Shown here: piece after piece, positions 9,277 through 16,990 of the stretch
How the letters are laid out: every line of letters starts with the position of its first letter
Numbering within the stretch: position 1 is the stretch's first letter
The notes under the pieces: generated by a model
What the model saw: the letters and a program-made list of their open reading frames with translations, nothing else
What the model was told of the DNA's origin: nothing
Database searches by the model: none
Position numbers and translations under genes: made by a program
Assembly: GCF_004795055.1 (NCBI RefSeq)
Contig: NZ_SSBJ01000041.1
Coordinates: 1 to 58,255 of the forward strand
Direction of reading: 5' to 3'
From: Streptomyces sp. A1136
Lineage (GTDB): Bacteria; Actinomycetota; Actinomycetes; Streptomycetales; Streptomycetaceae
Length of the DNA stretch: 58,255 nt

Positions 9277-9831
9277 CGCGACTGGCCGTTGGGGGAGTAG
9301 CGTGGAGAGAGCCAGGTTGCCGCGCTCGCGCAGCATCGAACGCACACCCGGCAAAACCGCAGCGCCCTCGCCGGGCCTGCACCCCTCACACGCCCCTGCC
9401 CGGCATCCCCCCCCGCCGGGTCGGGGCCCGGCCCCGGCCAGCCTCTCCCCCCCTGGCTGGTCGGGGCTCTTCGTGCTCCTGCGGCCGCGACATGGCGGTG
9501 CGCCCCTCGGTTCTTGCAGCCGCTTCCGGGGGGATGGCCGGTGCGTACCATGCCGGGACCTGCACTGCCCGACCGCGCGCTCCGTCTTGTCGCATGCGGA
9601 CGCCGTCTGGGAGGGTGACGCTGCGGAGCGGGCTGAGCCCGGCGACCTGCGCCCGCGATCACCGCGCACAGGCCGACCGCGCCGTGTGCCCGGGCAGTGC
9701 GGTCTCCCCGGCCCGTCGGGAACACGGCGGCTGCGGTCTTCGTAGGAGGTACGCCACCCGTCGAGGGGCGCGTCGCCGCGAGAGTCGACGAGGCCGCGTC
9801 ACCGACCCCGTCACGGGGCAGGCGCGGGTCT

Positions 9832-9933
9832 GTGACTCTCCTACTGCTGTTCCTGCTGCCGCTCGGACTGGCCCTCGTACTGCTGGCGACCGGCGAACCG
9901 CACAGACACGGCCGGCACCGCCACACCCGCTGA
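9832..9933 (+). CDS. Possible small membrane peptide
   Basis: A 33-codon GTG-started frame. It has one hydrophobic helix (LLLLFLLPLGLALVLLAT) followed by a His/Arg-rich tail HRHGRHRHTR. The upstream GGGCAGG is a weak binding site. The single-helix plus basic tail layout is common in genuine small actinobacterial membrane peptides, but chance cannot be excluded. Confidence 0.25.
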   Translation: MTLLLLFLLPLGLALVLLATGEPHRHGRHRHTR

Positions 9934-10316
9934 TTTCTCCGGTACGCGCCCACCCCGCGTGCGTCGGTCCCAGTTCTCCGTCACCCCCCGCCGGTCACAT
10001 CCCTTCCGCGGATCACCGCGCTCCCCCGCGCGGGTGAGCCCCATCGGGGGAGCGGCCGTCGGGGCTGTCGGCCCGACGCTCCGCTCGTGTGCGGCCGACA
10101 GCCGACGGGGAACCGTCGAACCGCAGCGCCCGGTCCGACGGTGAGCTCCATCTGGTCCTCGACAACCTGCGCAAGCCACAAGGCGCCCGAGATCAAGCAG
10201 TGGCTGCTGAACACACGGCGCACCCTGCGCTTCAGGCTTGCGGGCGCGTCCTGGTGGCACCTGTTGGAACGGTGGTTCGCAGAGCTCACACAGAAGCGGT
10301 CACCTCCTTGCGGGAT

Positions 10317-10775
10317 TCAGCAGCCGTCGTACTTCCAGGTGCCGGACTCGCGCGCCCAGGGCTGCGAGGTCTGGTTCAGCAGGGGGACGGCGTAGGTGTA
10401 GGAGACGCGGGCCATGTCGCCTGCGAGCTGGTCGATGGTGAGTGTCTTGATCTCCTGCTTGCCGTAGGCCTTCGCCGCGTTGTTGATGACAGCGGTGAAC
10501 ACCTGCTCGTTGCCGGCCTTGTCCTGGCAGCGCTTCGAGAGGGCGGCGTAGGCGGCTTTGCCGTCGGGCGCGAAGTACGCCGCGGAATACGCGCGGACGG
10601 CCTTGTCGAGGTCGGCACGGGCCGGGTCGATGCGCGGCGAGGGCGAGGAAGAAGGTGCCGGAGCGTCGGCCGGCGGAGTGGCCTTCGCGTCGCTGGGCTT
10701 CGGTTCACTGGAGCAGCCGGTCAGTGCGAGGAGAGCGGCGGCGGTGACTGCGGTAATCGCGTGAGGTGTGCGCAT
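10317..10775 (-). CDS. Small secreted lipoprotein
   Basis: A 152-aa protein with a classical lipoprotein signal: MRTPHAITAV, a hydrophobic Ala/Leu stretch, then lipobox LTGC with modified Cys near residue 20. A Pro/Ser/Ala linker (about 22-50) leads to an alpha/beta domain with RADLDKAVRAYSAAYFA and a CQDKAGNEQVFTAVI segment. This resembles uncharacterised Streptomyces lipoproteins of the NTF2-like size class. Two Cys residues in the mature part (RCQDK and the final DGC) could form a disulphide. Start ATG 10775 is fixed by the signal peptide. No operon partner. Confidence 0.75.
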   Translation of the reverse strand: MRTPHAITAVTAAALLALTGCSSEPKPSDAKATPPADAPAPSSSPSPRIDPARADLDKAVRAYSAAYFAPDGKAAYAALSKRCQDKAGNEQVFTAVINNAAKAYGKQEIKTLTIDQLAGDMARVSYTYAVPLLNQTSQPWARESGTWKYDGC

Positions 10776-11350
10776 CGCGCCATGTTCGCCGGTCGCGGAC
10801 CGCCTTGGGTGGTCTGTGATCGAGCTGTGACGCACGAGGCACCGCGCCCCTCGTACGCGAGGTCCGCGGCCCAGGCATCTGGGCGCCGTAGGCGTGGGAA
10901 GGCCCAACGTGTCAGCTCGCGCTCCAGGTGCCGGACGCGTCACCGGGCAGGTCGCCGGTAGCCGTCGGCCCTGGCCGACACCGCCGTCTACAACGACAGT
11001 CCGGGCAATGGCGCCCGGGCCGCCGATCCTCGGCGCCGATACCGCGGGGCTCTCGCAGCAGTGGAACTCCGGAGTCTTCGAGGACCGTGCCGTCCGGATC
11101 GACTGCACGCACTTCTCGACCGCTGCCCGCGCGACGCCAGCCCACCGGTGGTGGCCGGATGGCGAACTCCGTCGGCCGACGCCTGTCGACTCACACCGAC
11201 ACACCAGCCGGGTCGCCGCGTCCACCTCCCGCTGACGGGCAGGACCGGAGCCTACCTGACCGGGATTCTCGCCGGCGATGTATCGATGACCGGAGCCGGC
11301 GAATACCCGCAGGGGAGCGGCGCGCGCAGGGAACTGTAGGCTCCGCGCTC
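10776..11350. other. Intergenic region with possible decayed secreted-protein sequence
   Basis: Different plus-strand frames give short stretches such as ADTAVYNDSPGN and then VRIDCTHFSTAA and WWRMA. These are faintly like the SH3-type tails of small secreted actinobacterial proteins. No frame is continuous, so at most this is a remnant. Confidence 0.2.
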
Positions 11351-11896
11351 GTGAGCGACATACGACAGGCGACCATCGCCTTCAGCGGAAGCCTGACCCG
11401 CGAGGAATTCGACGAGGCGTTTGCGGCCACAGGGCGGCTCAGGCGTCTGCGGTGGCTCACCGGGGTGCTTGCGGTCCTGCCGGCGGCCTTGAGCCTACGG
11501 CTTTCCGCCGACGGCGGCTCGGTTAACGTCGGCATGCTGACACTCGCTCTCCTTTACGGTGTGCTCGCCTGGTTGCTGCCCCGGCTGCTCATCGGCCGGG
11601 CGTTCCGCGCCGACCAGGCCGAGGGAGAGAAGCAGGCTGTCGTCGACGACACCGGCGTCGTCGTCTCCCGCGGAGACAGGGAACTCGTGCGCGTGCCGTG
11701 GCGCGCCGTTCACCGCTGCTACGAGACGGAGCGGCTCTACGTCATGACCGGCCGCCTAGGCTGGAAGTCCGGCCTCCTCATCGTGCCCAAGCGGCTCCTC
11801 ACCGGGCCCGGCGAGACCGAGTTGCTGGGCGTCTTGCTGGAGACTCGGGTCAGCCGGTCCAAGGGCTCCCGGGTGCAATCCCGCCAGGTGTATTGA
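11351..11896 (+). CDS. YcxB-like membrane protein
   Basis: A 181-aa protein. Residues 1-30 are soluble, two adjacent membrane helices follow (WLTGVLAVLPAALSL and NVGMLTLALLYGVLAWLLP), then a cytosolic beta-rich domain with VVDDTGVVVSRGDRELVRVPWRAVHRCYET and LIVPKRLL. This is the YcxB-like domain layout (two helices, then a PH-like sheet ending with a PKR-x-L element). Function unknown; such proteins are small membrane components of firmicutes and actinobacteria. GTG 11351 was selected because the family begins with a short N-terminus and upstream codons are low-quality. Confidence 0.75.
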   Translation: MSDIRQATIAFSGSLTREEFDEAFAATGRLRRLRWLTGVLAVLPAALSLRLSADGGSVNVGMLTLALLYGVLAWLLPRLLIGRAFRADQAEGEKQAVVDDTGVVVSRGDRELVRVPWRAVHRCYETERLYVMTGRLGWKSGLLIVPKRLLTGPGETELLGVLLETRVSRSKGSRVQSRQVY

Positions 11897-12661
11897 TCAC
11901 GAGCGTCGCTGACACTCGGCAGACCCCATTCGGTAGGCGGTCGCTCGTCAGACGGGTCGTATCGGGGCGTCCCGTGGCCCACGCGGCGGCCGAGGTGGGG
12001 ATGCGGCGGGCCGCCACGGCCCACACGTGGGACGCCGCACCCCCTATGGCCGCGATCGAGGGTTCGGGTCTGCAACCTGCGCCGGTCGAGGGATGCGGAG
12101 CACCCGCGCGGCCGCCTTGTTCCACGCCGGGGGTCATGATCCGGACCGGACTACTCCTCGCCGGACCCCAACCCCGACCGAGACCCCGATCCAGCGCCCG
12201 ACTCGAACCTTCTCGTTCGGCCTCCCGAGCAGCACTGCTTGCCTCGGTGGTCGCGTACCGGCTCACCGCACCTGATCCCGACGCACCGCCACCGGTACGG
12301 CTCGTGGCGGCCGGGCCGGTCAGACGTCTGGACCCGTTTCAGGCCTGCGATGGCTGCGAGGCTGCCTTCTGTCCGCAGCCGGACCGCTGCCGCCGACTGC
12401 CCGACCGAGAGGTACACGGCTGCCCGAGGCCGTCCGAACGGCCGCGGCCCGTGCGTGTTGATCCGCTGCGCCGTCCGGCCGCTCCGGCGGGATGTCGCCG
12501 CGGCTCCGTCCTCTGGGCCGTGTTCTGCTGGCCGAAGTCCACGCCTACCGTCGTCGAAAGATGGTGCCCGGTGTACCGAGCCCGCTTCCTCGCCGCGGCC
12601 GTCCCGTCCCCTCTCGCGGCCGCCCTCCCCACGGCCCTCTCCCGCGCTGCCCGAGGACAGG
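11897..12661. other. Gene-poor region upstream of the RiPP cluster
   Basis: About 760 bases without a gene I can support. Frames on both strands are open but Arg/Pro/Ser-rich and without binding sites. Base composition falls towards the right end (12660-12840), where the RiPP precursor region begins. Confidence 0.45.
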
Positions 12662-12745
12662 ATGATGTCGTATTCAACCTGTCCCGCAATCCAGTTGCGA
12701 GGAATTCGACGCAGAGTAGCGTGGGAAATGATCGATGTTGCTTGA
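12662..12745 (+). CDS. Possible short peptide upstream of the lasso precursor
   Basis: A 27-codon ORF starting ATGATG after GAGGACAGG, encoding MMSYSTCPAIQLRG and ending WEMIDVA. It stops 15 bases before the next start. The segment Y-x3-P-A-I-x3-G resembles the Y-x2-P-x-L-x3-G leader signature that lasso RRE domains recognise. A Gly14 to Glu22 spacing would also fit a 9-residue ring. Codon use is not biased, and the candidate promoter lies inside this frame. It could be a second precursor, a leader relic or chance. Confidence 0.25.
   Translation: MMSYSTCPAIQLRGIRRRVAWEMIDVA
12695..12722 (+). promoter_or_regulatory. Candidate promoter for the lasso precursor
   Basis: TTGCGA (12695-12700), a 16-base spacer, then TAGCGT (12717-12722). 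This resembles the principal sigma-type promoter of streptomycetes and lies 38 bases before the precursor start. It is prediction by eye only. Confidence 0.3.
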
Positions 12746-12760
12746 TTTTGGAGGTAAGCG

Positions 12761-12877
12761 ATGTACCTTCGACGGCTGCGGCGCCGTATACCGCATCGTA
12801 TCGTTCTTTTCGGCAACGGCCGTTTGATTCGAGGATTCAGCGGGGGGCTCTACGACGGTCACGGGTACCAAGGCTGA
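12761..12877 (+). CDS. Lasso peptide precursor (A), predicted core GFSGGLYDGHGYQG
   Basis: A 38-codon ORF with a near-perfect GGAGG seven bases before the ATG. It lies directly upstream of leader-protease and macrolactam-synthetase genes. The leader (residues 1-24) is very Arg-rich, beginning MYLRRLRRRIPHR. The predicted core is the last 14 residues. Gly25 is the only Gly with an acidic residue at core position 7-9: Asp32 is core position 8. An 8-residue Gly1-Asp8 ring and a 6-residue tail GHGYQG follow. Pro11 lies 14 residues before the core, as in lariatin-type leaders, and a beta-branched Ile sits at -2 where Thr is usual. The Y-x2-P-x-L motif is absent in standard form. Codon use (ATA, CTT, TTG) is atypical for the genome, as in many RiPP precursors. 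Confidence 0.65.
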   Translation: MYLRRLRRRIPHRIVLFGNGRLIRGFSGGLYDGHGYQG

Positions 12878-12895
12878 CACAGCCCACCATGTCCA

Positions 12896-12932
12896 ACTCG
12901 GCCTGCCGCAGAGTCCGTGCGGCAGGCCGAGT
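12896..12932 (+). terminator. 15-bp perfect hairpin between precursor and processing genes
   Basis: ACTCGGCCTGCCGCA (12896-12910), a 7-base loop, then TGCGGCAGGCCGAGT (12918-12932). It starts 18 bases after the precursor stop and ends 14 bases before the protease start. In RiPP operons such structures partly terminate transcription or stabilise the precursor mRNA, so that much more precursor than enzyme is made. The GTG at 12917 lies inside this hairpin, which argues against it as the start of the next gene. Confidence 0.7.
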
Positions 12933-12946
12933 CTGGAGTGTGTGAG

Positions 12947-13573
12947 GTGTCGGAGGAGACCGATGCCCTGGCGGCCATGACACGGATTCTGTCACCGCAT
13001 TGCCGTGTCACCGCAATGTCCAACGGCGCTTTGATTTCCGACTGGAGGCGACGGACCCGTTTTCTGGGCATGACGACGACCGACGTGCGGAAGTTCGTCG
13101 AGGGAAGCCCTGAAGAACGCGCCGAGCTCGTCAAAGATCTCATGCGCGCCGGGTGTGCGACGGCTTGCCGAAAGGCGTACTCGGACGCCGAAGTCGGGCT
13201 CTGGCTGCGCGGAGTGCACCTTTTGATCCGAACTGTGGGGTTCGGCCGCGTCCTTCGGCTCCTGTCCTTGGTGGCCCCGGTGTGCGCACGTGCAGACCTT
13301 CCCTCGACGGAGGAGATGGCGCGGCTGAAACGAGCGCTTCGATCACACAGTCGCAGAAGCTGGTTGGTGAACGACGACTGCAAGGCCGCAGCCGTGACGG
13401 CCTTCGTCCTTCTGCGGCGATGCGGCCTGAATGCCGTGCTTCACATCGGTGTGCGCGAGCACCCGTTCGCCTTGCATGCCTGGAGCTCCTCGGCGGGCGT
13501 GTGTATCCCGGATGCCGATCCGCGAGGGCACGGGTTCACGCCCGTTCTCTCGATCAGTTGCGGCGGCGAGTGA
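12947..13573 (+). CDS. Lasso peptide leader protease with N-terminal RRE-like domain (B)
   Basis: A 208-aa protein. Residues about 1-60 (ILSPHCRVTAMSNGALISD, then FVEGSPEERAELVKDLMRAG) resemble a PqqD-type leader recognition domain, the B1 function. Residues about 80-208 are the transglutaminase-like B2 protease. The expected Cys/His/Asp residues are visible: Cys145 in NDDCKAAAVTAF, His177 in PFALHAW, Asp189 in IPDADP, with the family HIGVREHPF strand between them. Actinobacterial lasso clusters usually split B1 and B2; this fused form is more typical of proteobacteria. GTG 12947 was chosen because GGAG lies 8 bases upstream and the earlier GTG is in the hairpin. Predicted role: bind and remove the precursor leader before cyclisation. 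Confidence 0.75.
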   Translation: MSEETDALAAMTRILSPHCRVTAMSNGALISDWRRRTRFLGMTTTDVRKFVEGSPEERAELVKDLMRAGCATACRKAYSDAEVGLWLRGVHLLIRTVGFGRVLRLLSLVAPVCARADLPSTEEMARLKRALRSHSRRSWLVNDDCKAAAVTAFVLLRRCGLNAVLHIGVREHPFALHAWSSSAGVCIPDADPRGHGFTPVLSISCGGE

Positions 13574-13574
13574 C

Positions 13575-15398
13575 GTGCAAGCACTCCGCCTTGACTGGGA
13601 CGGCGGTGCTCCGAGGCTCCTGGTGGCGAAGGCCATGGCGCGGCAGGGACTCGTGACGACGGTCTCCTCACCGGCCGGCACTGCCGCGGTCGTCGGCTGG
13701 GTCGGCTCGGCCCGTGACCGCGTGGCCGGCGCACGCGGGCTCCTGGACGATGTGGGCCGCTCAGGAGCCACATCTCGTCTGCCCATCGGCGACTACGCGG
13801 CTGTTCTGGTGTGCCGCGACCGCATTGTGCTGATGCGCGACGACCGTGCGCGCATTCCCCTGTTCTTCAGGGAGTCCGGTGGGCGCGTGAGCGCGGTGAG
13901 TACGTCGGCGCGCAGTCTGGGCGACTTCGAAGAGCTGGAACGCCGTTACTTCTGCCGGTATCTGACCGGGAACATGGCGCAGCCGCACTCGGCACTCACC
14001 CCGTTCTCCGGTGTGCACCGCGTCCTCGGTGGCGAGATCGTGGAACTTTCGATCACGGGGCAGATGCGCGGTCGGGTGCGAAGACGGGTCGGTGAGGCCG
14101 ACGACCTGCGGGTATCGGCGGCAGAGGGGCTCAGCCTCAGTGGGGCCGCGAGGTACTTGCGCCTCGCACTGGAGAACGCCGTCGGGCGTCGAGTGGGGCG
14201 AACGACGGCATGTCACGTCTCCGGCGGCACCGACTCCACCAGCATCGCGTTGCTCGCGGCACGACTGCTGGGTGCGGGGCGGGCCCGCGGTGAGGACCTC
14301 GTCCTGCTCGCCGGACGCTTCGACAGAGGGGAGTTGGCCGGGGAGCAACCGTATCTCGAAGAGGCGATGAAGGAGATTCGCCGTCTTGCACCTGCGGCCC
14401 GCCCGATGATTGTGGACGTCAGGGACGTGGCTGACTTCGACGACTTCCAAGACCACGCGGGCGACGCGGACGAGCCTCATGCGCACGCCTTTCGCGCCCC
14501 GTTCTGGAGCAGGCTCCACGGCACTGCGGCGGAACTCGGCTGCGACATCCTCATGACCGGTTGCGGGGCCGATCCGATCGCGGACGCCAACCCCATGCAC
14601 CTGCACATACTGGCCCGTACGGGGCAGCTTCGGCAGATGACGAAGCAGGCACGTGCCTGGGCCGCAGGAACCGAGCGCGGCGTGCGCGACGTGGTCTACC
14701 ACTACGTCATGCGGCCGGCCCTTCCACTGGCAGCGGAGCAAATCACCGCGCTCGTACGCCGCGGAACCGTGCTGGGCGGCCTCGGAAGCTTCGCCCGCCC
14801 CCGCTGGCTGCGAGCCGGATTTGCGCGGGCCCACGGCTACCGTGAGGCAAGCATCGCCGAGAGCCGCTTCGTGCTCGGGCGCAGGCCGGAGGAGTCGTTC
14901 TTCGAAGCGGCCAATTACCTCGCCGCTCCCGACGCGGTGTCCTGGCACCGGGCACCGCGGGACGGTTTCTTCCTCTCGCACCCCTTCCTCGATCGGGAGG
15001 TCGTCACCACGATGCGCCGCCTCCCTGTTGAGGCCACGTTCCATCCGGGCCGTCCCAAGGCGGTGCTGCGCGAAGCCATGAAGGATCTGCTCCCGTCCCT
15101 GATCCGCGACCGAACGGTCAAGATTCCCTTCGACCAGCTCTACGCCCGTGGCTTGAGAACACACGGTGACGCACTCATCGACCTCTGCCGCTCCGCGAGG
15201 CATCCGCTGGTCGAGGAGATGTTCGACATCGAGGTGCTGTGCCGGGCCGTCAGGGAGGCACAGCTCGGCGTTGGGAACGCCGAATCCTGGGATCGCATGA
15301 ACAGCTCTCTTGCCCTCGTGGCATGGCTGGAACGTTTGGCCCCACGCTCCGGCGCGACCGGTGCGGTAACGCCGGTCATCGACGGTTGCTGCTCTTGA
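13575..15398 (+). CDS. Lasso peptide macrolactam synthetase, asparagine-synthetase-like (C)
   Basis: A 607-aa asparagine synthase homologue of the size usual for lasso cyclases. The N-terminal half retains the Ntn-glutaminase fold (FSRSVAA replaced by QALRLDWDGG, then RLPIGDYAAVLV, DDRARIPLFF), but no Cys follows the start, so it should not release ammonia. The synthetase half has the ATP pyrophosphatase loop SGGTDS (216-221) and a later FLSHPFLDREVV block. The predicted reaction is ATP-dependent adenylation of the core Asp8 side chain, followed by attack of the freed Gly1 amine. GTG 13575 begins one base after the B stop, so the genes are coupled. Its 3' end overlaps the convergent gene by 23 bases. 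Confidence 0.85.
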   Translation: MQALRLDWDGGAPRLLVAKAMARQGLVTTVSSPAGTAAVVGWVGSARDRVAGARGLLDDVGRSGATSRLPIGDYAAVLVCRDRIVLMRDDRARIPLFFRESGGRVSAVSTSARSLGDFEELERRYFCRYLTGNMAQPHSALTPFSGVHRVLGGEIVELSITGQMRGRVRRRVGEADDLRVSAAEGLSLSGAARYLRLALENAVGRRVGRTTACHVSGGTDSTSIALLAARLLGAGRARGEDLVLLAGRFDRGELAGEQPYLEEAMKEIRRLAPAARPMIVDVRDVADFDDFQDHAGDADEPHAHAFRAPFWSRLHGTAAELGCDILMTGCGADPIADANPMHLHILARTGQLRQMTKQARAWAAGTERGVRDVVYHYVMRPALPLAAEQITALVRRGTVLGGLGSFARPRWLRAGFARAHGYREASIAESRFVLGRRPEESFFEAANYLAAPDAVSWHRAPRDGFFLSHPFLDREVVTTMRRLPVEATFHPGRPKAVLREAMKDLLPSLIRDRTVKIPFDQLYARGLRTHGDALIDLCRSARHPLVEEMFDIEVLCRAVREAQLGVGNAESWDRMNSSLALVAWLERLAPRSGATGAVTPVIDGCCS

Positions 15399-16668
15399 TG
15401 TCCCACAGCGATCGCTGGATCGGCCCCGTCACGACATCGACGAGTCCGTACCGGTCCCTCACCCCCCGGTTTTCCGCTTCGGACGGGATACGATTGCCCT
15501 CTGCCTTCCTTGTGATGGACGCGGACACGTCTGCGCCCCGCGTGCCGAACCTCCAATAGATGTCGACGAAACGGGGGTCCATGGTGCGCTCGCTGATCGA
15601 ATTGTTTTCATGCACCCTGCCGCTGTAAATGAGGGAGTCGAAATCCTTCTGTTCCTTCACCCACAGGGGTACTTCGCCGCCGTTCCAGGAATATCTGTCA
15701 AATCGGACCGCATCCAGGCGGAGTCGGTCCTTGCGTGCGAGACTCGCGGTGGCGTAAAAGGCCACTTGGTCGTACGGCGTGTCGATGGGCAGCTGTACAA
15801 GGGTTCGCATGGCGAACGAGTCACTTGCCTCGATCCAGCCCCCTGGGACCATCCACGGCTGCGCCGCCAGCAGCTCGCCGGGCTGGTGGATCTCCCTGCG
15901 GGAGAGCGGGCTTCTCTCCTGGTACCCCTTCCACCGCTCGGCGTCGACACGCCATTCCTGCCGCAGCCGGTCATGCCTGCTCACCGGCACTTTTTCCCCC
16001 ATGGCATGGAACTCGGCGCCCATGACGTAGAAACCCACATCGCTGTGGTTTTCCAGCGTGATGTCGACCGGCACGGCGAATGATTTTCGGTCGGTACTCA
16101 ATGCAGGCGGGCCCATGACCAACTTGATGACGGGCTTGGCCCCGTGCCGGTACGGCTGGTAGAGGTTTTGATAGCCGAAATTGGCGATCGCGAATACGGT
16201 GGAGACGATGACCGCCGTGGCCACCCGCTTCGGAGCGGGGATCACGGTCAATGTCCGCCACACCGTGAAGACGGCCCAGGCGGAGCCCGCCGTGAGCAGG
16301 CCTGACAGCACCTTGTAATACGGGGAGTCGCCGTTCAAGATCTCGAATAGGAGCATGGTATTGGTCAGCAATGCCGCGACCGTGCCGACCAGCGCGACGG
16401 TTCCGGAGTAGGGGAAGCTCTTCCGGAACCAATGGTCCATGACCGCGGCGCCGCCAAGCAGTGCGGTGGCAGAGGCGACGACGAGGCCGGCGCCGGTGAT
16501 GCGGCCCACGAAGGTCAGGGCCTCGCTGAGGTCCTCGATGCCGAACCGGCCCAGGTAGGCCGCCGTCAGGAGGAGGACCAGAAGGATCGCTACCGGTGTC
16601 GTCCGTGATCGTCGGGTTCGTCGCGCCCGCAAGCGCGAGTCGGATACGGATTTGGGCGGAGTCCTCAC
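15376..16668 (-). CDS. Membrane protein of unknown function, convergent to the lasso cluster
   Basis: A 430-aa protein. A basic N-terminus (RLRARRTRRSRTTP) precedes about five hydrophobic helices in residues 30-180 (AILLVLLLTAAYLG, GAGLVVASATALLGG, TVALVGTVAALLTNTMLL, a fourth and VATAVIVSTVFAIANFG). An extracytoplasmic beta-rich domain of about 240 residues follows (VDITLENHSDVGFYVMG, RFDRYSWNGGEVPLW). GTG 16668 is preceded by GGAGG at 8 bases. I do not recognise a family. Its tail overlaps the lasso synthetase by 23 bases, so the two transcripts may interfere. A role in peptide immunity is possible but unsupported. Confidence 0.7.
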   Translation of the reverse strand: MRTPPKSVSDSRLRARRTRRSRTTPVAILLVLLLTAAYLGRFGIEDLSEALTFVGRITGAGLVVASATALLGGAAVMDHWFRKSFPYSGTVALVGTVAALLTNTMLLFEILNGDSPYYKVLSGLLTAGSAWAVFTVWRTLTVIPAPKRVATAVIVSTVFAIANFGYQNLYQPYRHGAKPVIKLVMGPPALSTDRKSFAVPVDITLENHSDVGFYVMGAEFHAMGEKVPVSRHDRLRQEWRVDAERWKGYQERSPLSRREIHQPGELLAAQPWMVPGGWIEASDSFAMRTLVQLPIDTPYDQVAFYATASLARKDRLRLDAVRFDRYSWNGGEVPLWVKEQKDFDSLIYSGRVHENNSISERTMDPRFVDIYWRFGTRGADVSASITRKAEGNRIPSEAENRGVRDRYGLVDVVTGPIQRSLWDIKSSNRR

Positions 16669-16849
16669 CTGATCGCCTCCTGAGGCTGCGAGCCGTACGC
16701 GGTGCTCCGGATGAGCCGATGAGCGCTGTGACCGGCGGGGGGTCGATTTCCCACACCGTCCATGACGGTCCGGCTGCCCCGAGGGTCGAGCACCATCGTC
16801 CGTGCCGATCCGTGGGATCACCATCCGGATGCCTCTGGACGGCCTAAGG

Positions 16850-16990
16850 AGGCCCGCACGATCCCCGAAGCGCGCGACCTGAGCCGTACCGACGTCGCCG
16901 AGCAGCACGTCGGCCGGCTCGATGTCCCTGTGGACCAGCGCCCGCGCCCATTCCTCAAGACGGCCAAGAAGGCGCATCAGGAGCCCCCGG
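16850..16990 (-). pseudogene. Ser/Thr protein kinase fragment
   Basis: The minus strand reads LLGRLEEWARALVHRDIEPADVLLGDVGTAQ, then VARFGDR. This is recognisably the catalytic loop (VHRDxKPxNVLL) and DFG region of a Hanks kinase, with K to E, N to D and DFG to RFG changes. No N-lobe is present. It is a short decayed piece in the region upstream of the membrane protein gene. Confidence 0.45.

Larger units (their letters stand above)
8932..10316. other. Long gene-poor stretch
   Basis: Nearly 1.4 kb without a convincing gene. Several overlapping frames on both strands are open only because stop codons are rare in GC-rich DNA; they are Arg/Pro-rich and lack ribosome binding sites. It contains a 14-bp perfect hairpin (9239-9276) and one possible small membrane peptide (9832-9933). 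Confidence 0.5.

Noticed and set aside
8932..9953. Several long overlapping frames on both strands
   Set aside because: They are Arg/Pro/Gly-rich products of GC-rich DNA with few stops, no binding sites and no family motifs.
10894..11235. Possible SH3-type secreted protein around VRIDCTHFS
   Set aside because: The resemblance depends on joining short pieces from three frames; too weak to annotate as a gene.
12674..12880. Minus-strand ORF containing MRYTAPQPSK, resembling the Y-x2-P start of lasso leaders
   Set aside because: It runs against the biosynthetic genes, uses TTA, AAA and TCA codons unusual here, has no Gly with a suitably spaced acid, and its sequence is the complement of the real GGAGG site and precursor.
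11698..12945. A 415-codon plus-strand frame
   Set aside because: It overlaps the YcxB-like gene and the lasso precursor in another frame, lacks a start signal and has random composition.
12917..12946. GTG 12917 as the start of the lasso B gene
   Set aside because: It lies in the loop and stem of the 15-bp hairpin and has no binding site; GTG 12947 is better placed.
13431..13574. Longer N-terminus for the lasso C protein within the B gene
   Set aside because: The extension overlaps B coding sequence and is Ser/Arg/Pro-rich without family resemblance; GTG 13575 follows the B stop directly.
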